Shown here piece after piece: positions 9,875 to 18,111 of a DNA stretch of 64,000 bases (positions within the stretch are counted from its first letter, which is position 1; every line of letters starts with the position of its first letter). Both the position numbers and the translations under genes were made by a program. Source of the stretch: an uncultured beta proteobacterium (GTDB taxonomy: Bacteria; Pseudomonadota; Gammaproteobacteria; Burkholderiales; Burkholderiaceae_C). The stretch lies in NCBI GenBank assembly GCA_903886275.1, contig CAISLN010000002.1, forward strand, positions 1 through 64,000. The letters are read 5' to 3'. Under the pieces are notes generated by a model. It did not search any database. It was not told the origin of the DNA and worked only from the letters and a program-made list of their open reading frames with translations.

Positions 9875-10754
9875 ATGCCAATGAAACGCTATTTAGATGA
9901 CCGCGTGCGCTCAGACCTGGCGCACAAGATGGTTTTTTTAACCGGCCCGCGCCAAGTTGGCAAAACCACGCTTTTTTGGCTTACGCCTGCATCCGGTTTC
10001 TGTGCGCGAATGGTGTGAGCAAACCGGTACCCAGGCCGATGCCGCGCTGACGCACCTGCTGGAGCGCGGCGGATTTCCTGAGCCCTGCCTGGCTAACACG
10101 GCTGAGCAGGCCCAGCGCTGGCGCAGACCGTATTTCGACGGACTGGTGCGCGACGATGTGTTGGAGTTTTCGCGCATCCAGGAGGTCAACACCATCAAGC
10201 TGTTTGCGCAGTTGCTGCGCAGCCGGGTGGGCTCGCCGCTGTCCCTTGCCAGCCTGGGGCGGGACCTGGCTGTGTCGCCGGTCACACTGAAAAAATACCT
10301 GGACATTCTGGAGGCGCTGTTCATCGTGTTTGTGGTGCACCCCTGGCACGACAACATTGCCCGCTCAGTGCTGCAAGCGCCCAAGGTGTATTTTTATGAC
10401 ACCGGTCTGGTGGAAGGCGACGCGGGCATTCGCTTTGAGAACCTCGTGGCCACAGCCTTGCTGAAGCATGTGCAGTGGCAGCACGACGTACAGGGCAAGG
10501 AAGCAGCGCTGCACTACATCCGCACCAAGGATGGCGCCGAGGTGGACTTTGTGTTGAGCGAAAAAAAACAGCTCACGCAATTGGTGGAATGCAAACTGTC
10601 GGACGAAAAGCCACACCGGGCCTGGAGCCGCTTTGCACTGCAGCACCCGAGCGCACAGGCCAATCAGGTGGTGCGCAACCTGCGGCACAGCTACACATTG
10701 GGTGAACTCAAGATGTGCCGCGCTGATGAATTTTTAAATGGGCTACTGGCCTGA
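9875..10754 (+). pseudogene. broken AAA-type ATPase gene (ATP-binding, DUF4143 family)
   Basis: The first frame (ATG at 9875 or 9881) reads MKRYLDDRVRSDLAHKMVFL then TGPRQVGKTTL, the Walker A loop of this ATPase family, and runs to a stop shortly after 10010. A second frame then gives RFFGLRLHPVSVREWCEQTG and continues uninterrupted for about 260 residues to 10754. This second part holds the family's LLERGGFPEP, VSPVTLKKYLDILEALF, YFYDTGL and nuclease-like DGAEVDFVL...VECKLS regions. The stretch normally between Walker A and the RLHPLS motif, including Walker B, is missing, so an internal deletion with frame change occurred near 9970-9977. The product cannot hydrolyse ATP normally. The C-terminal part looks undamaged, suggesting recent loss. 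Confidence 0.8.
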
Positions 10755-10821
10755 GCAGCGATGTCCCAAGGTGACACCCAGCCCAACGACCACGTGCTGT
10801 TTGAAATGCCGCACCCAGCAT

Positions 10822-12216
10822 TCAACCCACATCCTTCAGCTCCGCCAAGAAGTGCTGCACCGCCTCGTCCTGCGCCCACGCCACGTTGAAGCGCAGCCAG
10901 GGGCTGGGCTCCAGATCGACCGAGAAAAGGTGACCTGGGCCCAGCAGGATGTCCTGCTCGGCGGCCTTGTAGGCCAGCTCGGCGGCGTTTTGCACGGCGG
11001 GATGGCGGGCCCACAAAAACATGCCGGCCTTGGGCTCGGTGAAGAGCTCAAAACCGGCGTCCAACAACTGGGTCGCCAACAGCTGCTGGGCCTTGGCCAG
11101 CCGGTCCTTCAGGGTCTTGATGTGCTTGCGCCAGCGCCCGTCGATCAGCGCGCCATAGGCCAGGCGTTCGGTGAACTCGGAACTGGTCAGGCCGGACAGC
11201 ATCTTCAGGCGTGCCAGCTCATCGAGCAGCACCGGCCCGGCCGCCATATAGCCGACGCGGATATTGGGTGAAATGGTCTTGGAAAAACTGCCGATATAGA
11301 TCACCCGCTTGAGCTGGTCCAGGCTGGCCAGCGAAGGGTGGGCCTGGGGGTCCAGGTCGGCATAGATGTCGTTTTCCACCACCACAAAGTCGTACTTCTC
11401 GGCCAGCTGCAACACCCGGTGCAGCTGCGAAAGCGAAGCAGTGGAGCCGGTGGGACTTTGCAGGCGCGGCTGGGTGAAGAACACCTTGGGCTTGTGGGTG
11501 ATGATGCGCTGCTCCAGCAGCTCCAGGTCATAGCCGTTGGGGGTGCGCGGCGCACCTACCAAGCGGGCACCCAAAAAGCGCAGCGAGAACAGCAAATTGG
11601 CATAGCCCGGCTCGTCCACCAGCACGGTGTCGCCGGAGCGCACCAGGTTGCGCGCGGCCAGGTCCATGGCCTGGCTGGAGCCTTGCGTGAGCAGCACCTG
11701 GTCGGCACCCAGCACGATCTCGCGCGCGGCCAGGTTGTCGCGCACCAGTTGGCGCAGCGGCAAAAAACCCTTGGGCTCGCCATAGCCACCCATGTCCACA
11801 TCGGCCGCCAAGAGCGCGCGCTGGCTGCGCTTGATGCCGTCGCCAAACAACCAGTCGCCCGGCAGCCAGCCGCAGCCGGGCTTGTTGTGCAGCTTGCGGT
11901 TCTCGAAGATGCGCGACAGGTACCACATGGAGTCAAAGCTGTACTGCCCGGCCCCTCCGGCCACGGCCGCGCCGCAGGCACCCCGGCTGCGCACAAAAAA
12001 ACCGGAATGCGCCTGCGACAAAAAATAGCCCAGCGCCACCAGGCGGTCATAGGCATCGACCACGGTGTAGACGCTCACGCCATTGGCATGGGCGAAATGG
12101 CGAATGGACGGCGCCTTGGCACCGGCGCGCAGGGAGCCGTCGTCCACCATCTGGCGAAAACCGCCCACGATTTGGGTCACTAAAGGGGTGGGAGATTGGG
12201 GGTCAAGAACGAACAT
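10822..12216 (-). CDS. MocR/GabR-type regulator (GntR winged helix fused to aminotransferase domain)
   Basis: A 464-residue MocR-family transcription factor. The N-terminal GntR winged helix (about 10-80: PLVTQIVGGFRQMVDDGSLR, APSIRHFAHANGVSVYTVVD) is followed by a linker and a class I aminotransferase-like domain. The PLP-lysine region reads IYIGSFSKTISPNIRVGYMA. Such proteins bind PLP and often an amino acid effector, and control vitamin B6 or GABA genes. Its position, divergent from gabT with a 194-base gap, suggests it controls the GABA operon, as GabR does. The start at 12216 matches the domain start; an upstream ATG at 12255 would add 13 non-homologous residues. Confidence 0.88.
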   Translation of the reverse strand: MFVLDPQSPTPLVTQIVGGFRQMVDDGSLRAGAKAPSIRHFAHANGVSVYTVVDAYDRLVALGYFLSQAHSGFFVRSRGACGAAVAGGAGQYSFDSMWYLSRIFENRKLHNKPGCGWLPGDWLFGDGIKRSQRALLAADVDMGGYGEPKGFLPLRQLVRDNLAAREIVLGADQVLLTQGSSQAMDLAARNLVRSGDTVLVDEPGYANLLFSLRFLGARLVGAPRTPNGYDLELLEQRIITHKPKVFFTQPRLQSPTGSTASLSQLHRVLQLAEKYDFVVVENDIYADLDPQAHPSLASLDQLKRVIYIGSFSKTISPNIRVGYMAAGPVLLDELARLKMLSGLTSSEFTERLAYGALIDGRWRKHIKTLKDRLAKAQQLLATQLLDAGFELFTEPKAGMFLWARHPAVQNAAELAYKAAEQDILLGPGHLFSVDLEPSPWLRFNVAWAQDEAVQHFLAELKDVG

Positions 12217-12261
12217 GGAGGAGTAAAGCGAGCAAGAAAGGTGCCACACATGCAAGGGTTA

Positions 12262-12328
12262 ATCTGTACTGGCTGAGGGGCCTGCACAGTGCATCCAATA
12301 CAGGGGGCTATCTGTATATGTTAGCCCC
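12262..12328. promoter_or_regulatory. candidate MocR operator region between the regulator and gabT
   Basis: Two direct copies of ATCTGTA lie at 12262-12268 and 12310-12316, with an inverted ATACAG at 12298-12303. An inverted repeat GGGGCTA / TAGCCCC (12304-12310, 12322-12328) encloses the second copy. Spaced direct repeats are typical of MocR-family binding sites. No convincing sigma70 pair was found for gabT. Confidence 0.4.
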
Positions 12329-12410
12329 AAGCCCAGGGCCCTAAAGTCGCGCCTTCACCGCAGACCGGCCCCGGACTGCGGCACCGAAAAAGACACCAGG
12401 AGTTTTCAGC

Positions 12411-13712
12411 ATGCAACGCGACGCCAATTTCACCAACGCAGCCCTGTTCGCCCGCCGTGAGGCGGCCATTCCGCGCGGCGTGGGACACAGCCACCAGTTG
12501 TTTATCGCCAAGGGCCTGAACGCTGAGGTGTGGGATGTGGAAGGCCGCCGTTACATCGACTTCGCCGGTGGCATTGCCGTGCTCAACACCGGGCACTGCA
12601 ACCCCGTCATCATCCAGGCCGTCAAGGACCAGCTCGACCAATACACCCACACCTGCTTCCAGGTGTTGGCCTATGAGCCCTATGTGGAACTGGCCGAGCG
12701 CATCAATGAAAAGGCCCCTGGCAACTTTGCCAAGAAGACCCTGTTTTTGACCACCGGCTCTGAAGCGGTAGAAAACGCCATCAAGATTTCGCGCGCCCAC
12801 ACCGGCCGCAGCGGCGTGATCTGCTTTGGCGGTGGCTACCACGGCCGCACCCTGCTGACCCTGGCCATGACCGGCAAGGTGGCTCCCTACAAGACCGGCT
12901 TTGGCCCCTTCCCTGCCGAGATCTTCCACGCCGTGTTTCCCAATGCCCTGCATGGCGTGACGGTGGACGACTCGATTGCTTCCGTGGAAGCCATCTTCAA
13001 GAACGACATCGAAGCCAAGCGGGTGGCCGCCATCATCCTGGAGCCGGTACAAGGCGAAGGCGGCTTCCATGTGGCGCCCACCGAGTTGCTGCAACGCCTG
13101 CGCGTCCTGTGTGATGCCCACGGCATCATGCTGATCTGCGACGAGGTGCAAACCGGCGCTGGACGCACCGGCACTTGGTTTGCGGTGGAGCAAAGCGGCG
13201 TGGCGCCTGACCTGATCACCATGGCCAAGTCCATGGCCGGTGGCTTCCCGATTTCTGCCGTGGTGGGACGCGCCGAGGTGATGGATGCTGCCGGCCCCGG
13301 CGGCCTGGGCGGCACCTATGCCGGAAGCCCCATTGCCTGCGCCGCAGCCCTGGCCGTGCTGGACATTTTCGAGAAAGACAACCTGCTGCAACGCAGTGTG
13401 GACGTCGGTGTGCGCCTGACCGCGGGCTTGAAAGCCATGGCCGCCAAGCACAGCTGCATTGGCGATGTGCGCGGCCTGGGTGCCATGGTGGCCATCGAGC
13501 TTTTCAAGAACGGCGACATCAAGCAGCCCGATGCCGATTTGGCAAAGCGCATATCCGCTGAAGCCACCCAGCGCGGATTGATTTTGCTGACCTGCGGCAC
13601 CTACGGCAATGTGATCCGCGTGCTCGTTCCCCTGACCGCCAGCGATGCCATTCTGGATGAAGGCCTGGCCATCATTGCGGCCTGCTTTGACGCAGCCGCC
13701 TCAGTAGCCTAA
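12411..13712 (+). CDS. gabT: 4-aminobutyrate-2-oxoglutarate transaminase
   Basis: A 433-residue class III PLP aminotransferase that converts GABA and 2-oxoglutarate to succinate semialdehyde and glutamate. Visible marks: TTGSEAVENA at 114-123 (phosphate cup), GGGYHGRT at 140-147, cofactor Asp in CDEVQTGAGRTG (Asp244) and the PLP lysine in MAKSMAGGFPI (Lys273). CAGGAG lies just upstream of ATG 12411. It is the first gene of a six-gene run ending in succinate-semialdehyde dehydrogenase, giving the complete two-step GABA shunt exit. The related putrescine or 5-aminovalerate transaminases are possible alternatives, but pairing with gabD favours GABA. Confidence 0.92.
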   Translation: MQRDANFTNAALFARREAAIPRGVGHSHQLFIAKGLNAEVWDVEGRRYIDFAGGIAVLNTGHCNPVIIQAVKDQLDQYTHTCFQVLAYEPYVELAERINEKAPGNFAKKTLFLTTGSEAVENAIKISRAHTGRSGVICFGGGYHGRTLLTLAMTGKVAPYKTGFGPFPAEIFHAVFPNALHGVTVDDSIASVEAIFKNDIEAKRVAAIILEPVQGEGGFHVAPTELLQRLRVLCDAHGIMLICDEVQTGAGRTGTWFAVEQSGVAPDLITMAKSMAGGFPISAVVGRAEVMDAAGPGGLGGTYAGSPIACAAALAVLDIFEKDNLLQRSVDVGVRLTAGLKAMAAKHSCIGDVRGLGAMVAIELFKNGDIKQPDADLAKRISAEATQRGLILLTCGTYGNVIRVLVPLTASDAILDEGLAIIAACFDAAASVA

Positions 13713-13725
13713 TCGTCCGGACCCC

Positions 13726-14802
13726 ATGAGCGCCCCCAAAACCCTCGTCAGCTTCACCGGCGTTGAAAAAACCTACGATGGCAAGAACCTGGTGGTTCGC
13801 GACCTGAACCTGGAGATTGAGCAGGGCGAGTTCCTCTCGCTGCTGGGGCCTTCGGGCTCGGGCAAGACCACCACGCTGATGATGCTGGCCGGGTTCGAAT
13901 CGCCCACCGCCGGCGAGATCAGCCTAAACGGTGTGCCCATCACCCGCACGCCACCGCACAAGCGCAACTTCGGCATGGTGTTCCAGGACTACGCCCTGTT
14001 CCCGCACATGACGGTGGCCGCCAACATTGCCTACCCGCTCACCGTGCGCAAGGTGTCGGCCTCCGATCAGGCGACCAAGGTCAAGCGTGCGCTCGACATG
14101 GTGCAGCTCGGTGCCATGGGCGACCGCTTTCCCGGCCAACTGTCCGGCGGCCAGCGCCAGCGCGTGGCACTGGCCCGTGCCCTGGTGTTTGACCCCCAGC
14201 TGGTGCTGATGGACGAGCCCCTGGGTGCGCTGGACAAGCAGTTGCGCGAGCACATGCAGATTGAATTGAAGGAACTGCACCGCCGCCTGGGCGTGACCTT
14301 TGTGTACGTCACGCATGACCAGTCGGAGGCGCTGACCATGTCCGACCGCGTGGCGGTTTTTCATGATGGCCTGATCCAGCAGATCGACGGCGTGGAAACT
14401 CTGTACGAGACGCCGGTGAACCGCTTTGTGGCGAGCTTCGTGGGCGACAGCACGGTGCTCGATGGCCAGATTGAAGCGGTGACGGGCAATGCCTGCACCC
14501 TGCGTCTGCCCAACGGCGTGCAGCTGCAAGGCGTCAACGTCAACCAGGCAAAGGTCGGTGACAGCGTGCAATGCGGCGTGCGGCCCGAGCGGCTGCAGGT
14601 GGCAGACAAGGCCGGTGCCAACACCTTCGAGGCCCGCATGCTGGACCTGATTTATTTTGGCGACCACCTGCGCGTGCGCTGCGAGGTGGCCGGCCAAGAG
14701 CCCGCAACCATCAAGATGGCGCTGGCGCACGCCGCCCTGCCCCAACCCGGCCAGACCTTCCAGGTCTACGCCCCCCCCGAACACCTGCGTGTGTACCGCT
14801 GA
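13726..14802 (+). CDS. Pot-type ABC transporter ATP-binding protein
   Basis: A 358-residue ATPase of the spermidine/putrescine (PotA-like) group. Walker A GPSGSGKT is at 41-48, the Q-loop at VFQDYALFPHMTV, signature LSGGQRQRVALARAL, Walker B LVLMDEPLGALD and the H-loop VTHDQSEAL. A C-terminal TOBE domain (about 280-358) is typical of importers. It starts 13 bases after gabT. It energises uptake of a small cationic or zwitterionic substrate; within this operon GABA or putrescine is most likely. Confidence 0.93.
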   Translation: MSAPKTLVSFTGVEKTYDGKNLVVRDLNLEIEQGEFLSLLGPSGSGKTTTLMMLAGFESPTAGEISLNGVPITRTPPHKRNFGMVFQDYALFPHMTVAANIAYPLTVRKVSASDQATKVKRALDMVQLGAMGDRFPGQLSGGQRQRVALARALVFDPQLVLMDEPLGALDKQLREHMQIELKELHRRLGVTFVYVTHDQSEALTMSDRVAVFHDGLIQQIDGVETLYETPVNRFVASFVGDSTVLDGQIEAVTGNACTLRLPNGVQLQGVNVNQAKVGDSVQCGVRPERLQVADKAGANTFEARMLDLIYFGDHLRVRCEVAGQEPATIKMALAHAALPQPGQTFQVYAPPEHLRVYR

Positions 14803-14841
14803 TTCCCAGCATTTCAACTCTCTCCCTTGAAGGAAACGTCG

Positions 14842-15870
14842 ATGAAACTGAAGCCCTTGTTGATTGCCATTGCCGGCGTCCTGGCCCTGCCCGTTCTGGC
14901 CCAAAGCACGCTGACCGTGGTGAACTTTGGCGGTGCCAATGGCGCCGCGCAAAAGAAAGCCTATTTCGAACCGTTCGAGAAGACCGGTGCCAAGGTGGTG
15001 CAGGTGGAATACAACGGCGAGCAGGCCAAGATCAAGGCCATGGTCGAAGCCAAGAAGGTTTCGTGGGACGTGGTCGAAGTGGAAAGCCCGGACGTGAGCC
15101 GCGGTTGCGACGAAGGCCTGTTTGAAAAAATGGACTGGTCCAAGCTGGCTCCCAAGGCCGACTTCCAGAGCGCTGCCGTGCATGAATGCGGCGTGGGCAC
15201 CTTCATCTGGTCCACCGTCATGGCCTACAACGCCGACAAGCTCAAGGTCGCGCCTGTGACCTGGGGTGACTTCTGGGACACCAAGAAATTCCCCGGCAAG
15301 CGCGGCATGCGCAAGGGCCCGCGTTACAACCTCGAATTCGCCTTGATGGCCGACGGCGTTGCACCCGCTGACATCTACAAGGTGCTGGCGACCAAGGACG
15401 GTGCCGACCGCGCCTTCAAGAAGATGACCGAACTCAAACCCAACATCCAGTTCTGGGAAGCCGGTGCGCAGCCGCCCCAGTTCCTGGTGGCCGGTGACGT
15501 GACCATGACCACGGCCTACAACGGCCGCATCGACGCCGCGCAGCGCGAAGGCAAGAACCTGGCCATCACCTGGACCGGTGGCATTTATGACCTGGACTTC
15601 TGGGTCATGCCCAAGGGCACGCCCAACAAGGAGCTGGCCATGAAGTTCATCGCCATGGCTTCCAGCGCCAATGAACAGGCCGAGTACACCAAGCACATTT
15701 CCTACGGCCCGACCAATAACAAGGCCCTGCCCAAGATTGACGCCAAGGTACTGGCCCTGCTGCCCACCTCGCCTGCCAACGTGAAAACCGCGTTGCAGTT
15801 CAACACCGTGTTCTGGGCCGACCAGGGCGAGGCGCTGGAAAAGCGTTTTGCCGCCTGGGCTGCACAGTAA
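14842..15870 (+). CDS. Pot-type ABC transporter periplasmic substrate-binding protein
   Basis: A 342-residue periplasmic binding protein of the PotD-like family. The signal peptide is KLKPLLIAIAGVLALPVLAQ, cleaved near residue 21. The mature protein begins STLTVVNFGGANGAAQKKAY, and contains KAMVEAKKVSWDVVEVESPD and the TTAYNGRI stretch common to this family. The start 14842 is supported by AAGGA seven bases upstream; an ATG five codons earlier lacks it. Binding specificity cannot be read directly; operon context suggests GABA or a related amine. Confidence 0.92.
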   Translation: MKLKPLLIAIAGVLALPVLAQSTLTVVNFGGANGAAQKKAYFEPFEKTGAKVVQVEYNGEQAKIKAMVEAKKVSWDVVEVESPDVSRGCDEGLFEKMDWSKLAPKADFQSAAVHECGVGTFIWSTVMAYNADKLKVAPVTWGDFWDTKKFPGKRGMRKGPRYNLEFALMADGVAPADIYKVLATKDGADRAFKKMTELKPNIQFWEAGAQPPQFLVAGDVTMTTAYNGRIDAAQREGKNLAITWTGGIYDLDFWVMPKGTPNKELAMKFIAMASSANEQAEYTKHISYGPTNNKALPKIDAKVLALLPTSPANVKTALQFNTVFWADQGEALEKRFAAWAAQ

Positions 15871-15897
15871 TCACCTAGAGAAGAACAGGGTCTGACC

Positions 15898-17136
15898 ATG
15901 AGCGCAAGCACGCTGGATATGTCTTTACTCGCCGCACGTTTGGGGCGGGTGGAGCGGCGCAAGCGTGTACGCGCCATGGCCCTGACCCTGCCTTTGCTGG
16001 TGTTTCTGGCGCTCACCTTTTTGGTGCCGCTGGGGGCGCTCTTGGTGCGTGCCGTCGAAAACCCCGAGGTGGCCAACACCCTGGTGCAAACGGGTAAGGC
16101 CCTGTCTGCTTGGGACCGCAAAACGCTTCCACCGGATGAGGTCTTCACGGCCTTGGTCACCGACCTGAATGCCATCCCTGAGACCGCGCAAGCCGGCGTG
16201 CTGGCGCGCCGCCTCAATTCCGAGGTCAGCGGCGCGCGCTCGCTGATCATGGCCACCTACCGTGCCAAGCTCGACATCGGTTCCCTGACTGGCGCACAGG
16301 TCAAAGACAAACTGCTGGCGCAAGACCCACGCTGGGGCGAGTTGCCCTACTGGTTGGCCATTGCCAAGAACAGCTCGCGCTGGACCCCCGACTACTTGCT
16401 GACCTCGCTCGATTTGAAGCGCGATGCGCAGGGCGATATCGTCAAGGTAGGCCCCGAAGAGGCTGCTTTCAGTGCCATCCTGCTGCGCACCTTCAGCATC
16501 AGCTCTGTGGTGACCCTGGTCTGCATTTTGATCGGCTACCCGCTGGCCTATTGGCTGTCCACCTTGAGTGCGCGCCGCGCCAACCTGATGATGATTTTGG
16601 TGCTCTTGCCCTTTTGGACCTCGGTGCTGGTGCGCATTGCGGCCTGGATCGTGCTGCTGCAAACCAATGGCCTGGTGAACCGCTTTTTGATGTTCACGGG
16701 ACTCACCGACAGCCCGGTGCCCCTGCTGTTCAACCGCTTGGGCGTGGTGATTGCCATGGTGCACATCCTGCTGCCCTTTATGATCCTGCCGCTGTTTAGC
16801 GTGATGAAGTCGGTGCCGCCCAACTATGTGCGCGCCGCCGTGTCGCTGGGCAGTTCACCCATGGCCGCGTTCTTTCGCATCTATGTGCCGCAAACCTATC
16901 CCGGCATTGCGGCAGGCGGCCTGTTGGTGTTCATTACCTCGATTGGTTACTACGTCACCCCGGCCCTCTTGGGCGGCGCGGGTGACCAGATGCTGAGCTA
17001 TTACGTGGCGCAGTACACCAATGTGGAAATCAACTGGGGCATGGCCTGCGCGCTGGGCTCTGTGCTGCTGATCACCACGCTGGCCCTGTACTCCGTCTAC
17101 CGCCGCTTTGGCAAAGCCGAACTCAGCCTCGGATGA
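15898..17136 (+). CDS. Pot-type ABC transporter permease (PotB-like) with a large extracytoplasmic insert
   Basis: A 412-residue inner-membrane permease, longer than the usual 280-310. After TM1 (about 25-45, ALTLPLLVFLALTFLVPLGA) there is a hydrophilic insert of about 140 residues (about 48-190), predicted periplasmic. TM2 follows (SSVVTLVCILIGYPLAYWL), then four or five more helices. The ATPase-contact EAA-like loop is YVRAAVSLGSSPMAAFFRIY. It forms the channel with the next permease. The longer first loop also occurs in other Pot-type permeases of proteobacteria, so it is probably genuine rather than a fusion. Confidence 0.9.
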   Translation: MSASTLDMSLLAARLGRVERRKRVRAMALTLPLLVFLALTFLVPLGALLVRAVENPEVANTLVQTGKALSAWDRKTLPPDEVFTALVTDLNAIPETAQAGVLARRLNSEVSGARSLIMATYRAKLDIGSLTGAQVKDKLLAQDPRWGELPYWLAIAKNSSRWTPDYLLTSLDLKRDAQGDIVKVGPEEAAFSAILLRTFSISSVVTLVCILIGYPLAYWLSTLSARRANLMMILVLLPFWTSVLVRIAAWIVLLQTNGLVNRFLMFTGLTDSPVPLLFNRLGVVIAMVHILLPFMILPLFSVMKSVPPNYVRAAVSLGSSPMAAFFRIYVPQTYPGIAAGGLLVFITSIGYYVTPALLGGAGDQMLSYYVAQYTNVEINWGMACALGSVLLITTLALYSVYRRFGKAELSLG

Positions 17137-17227
17137 CCATGAGCCCCCACGTTCATCACTGCGTGTATTCACTGCCCCCCGAGTGGGCGCAAACAACCCT
17201 TGGGGCGGCCCTGCGGGTCGTTTTGTC
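17137..17227 (+). repeat. probable dispersed intergenic repeat between the two permease genes
   Basis: The gap holds ATGAGCCCCCACGTTC, CTGCCCCCCGAGTGGGCG and CCTTGGGGCGGCCCTGCGGG, ending TCGTTTTGTC just before the next ATG. This arrangement resembles a GC-rich dispersed element I know from intergenic spaces of Comamonadaceae chromosomes. It can fold into GC-rich hairpins and could slow decay or translation of the downstream part of the message. Only this copy was clearly seen here. Confidence 0.5.
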
Positions 17228-18046
17228 ATGAAACCCTCTCAATTCCCCGCCTATTTCAACCTCGCCGACAAGCTCGGCTGGTACGGCCTGCGTGTGCTCT
17301 CGGGCGCGGTGCTGCTGTTTTTGCTCACCCCCATTCTGGTCATCATCCCGCTGTCGTTTAGCAACTCATCGTTTCTGTCCTATCCGATTCCGGGCTGGTC
17401 GCTGCGCTGGTACCAGGAGCTGTTTGCGTCAAGCGACTGGGCGCGCGCCACCAAGAACAGCTTTATCGTCGCGCCGCTGGCCACGCTAATTGCCACGGCG
17501 CTTGGCACCTTGGCAGCCGTCGGCCTGGCCCGCGTGCAGTTCTTTGGCAAGGGCCTGATCACCGGCCTCTTGATTGCGCCCATGGTGGTGCCCATCGTCG
17601 TCGTGGGCGTGAGCACCTATTTGTTCTTTGCCAAGATCGGCCTCTCAGACTCTTACACCGGCCTGGTGCTGGTGCATGCGGCCTTGGGCGCGCCCTTTGT
17701 ATTGACCACGGTGCTCGCCACGCTGCAAAGCTTTAACCAGAATTTGGTGAAGGCCAGCCTGAGCCTGGGTGCCGGGCCGCTGCAAACTTTCTTTCGCGTG
17801 ACGCTGCCGGTGATTGCGCCGGGTGTGATCTCGGGCGCGCTGTTTGCCTTTGCCACTTCCTTTGACGAGGTGGTGGTGACCCTGTTCCTGGCCGGGCCCG
17901 AACAGACCACCTTGCCGCGCCAGATGTTCACCGGCATCCGCGAAAACATCTCCCCCACCATCGCCGCCGTGGCCACGCTGCTGATTCTGTTTACCGCCTC
18001 GTTGATGGGTGCGCTGGAATGGCTGCGCGGGCGCGTCAAATCCTAA
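17228..18046 (+). CDS. Pot-type ABC transporter permease (PotC-like)
   Basis: A 272-residue inner-membrane permease with about six helices. TM1 is VLSGAVLLFLLTPILVIIPL; others include SFIVAPLATLIATALGTLAA, LITGLLIAPMVVPIVVVGVS and VATLLILFTASLMGALEWL. The cytoplasmic EAA-like loop is VKASLSLGAGPLQTFFRVTLP. The start ATG 17228 was chosen because the frame upstream runs through the intergenic repeat and is not protein-like. It pairs with the preceding permease. Confidence 0.92.
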   Translation: MKPSQFPAYFNLADKLGWYGLRVLSGAVLLFLLTPILVIIPLSFSNSSFLSYPIPGWSLRWYQELFASSDWARATKNSFIVAPLATLIATALGTLAAVGLARVQFFGKGLITGLLIAPMVVPIVVVGVSTYLFFAKIGLSDSYTGLVLVHAALGAPFVLTTVLATLQSFNQNLVKASLSLGAGPLQTFFRVTLPVIAPGVISGALFAFATSFDEVVVTLFLAGPEQTTLPRQMFTGIRENISPTIAAVATLLILFTASLMGALEWLRGRVKS

Positions 18047-18111
18047 AAGCCGTTACCCTTACGCCTCTCTGGCCTGGCCCACAGGCATTCGCTCTTACCG
18101 GAAAACACCCC

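Noticed and set aside
13924..15696. Long frame antisense to the Pot-type ATPase and binding-protein genes
   Set aside because: A shadow of third-position GC bias; no motifs, and the sense genes are complete.
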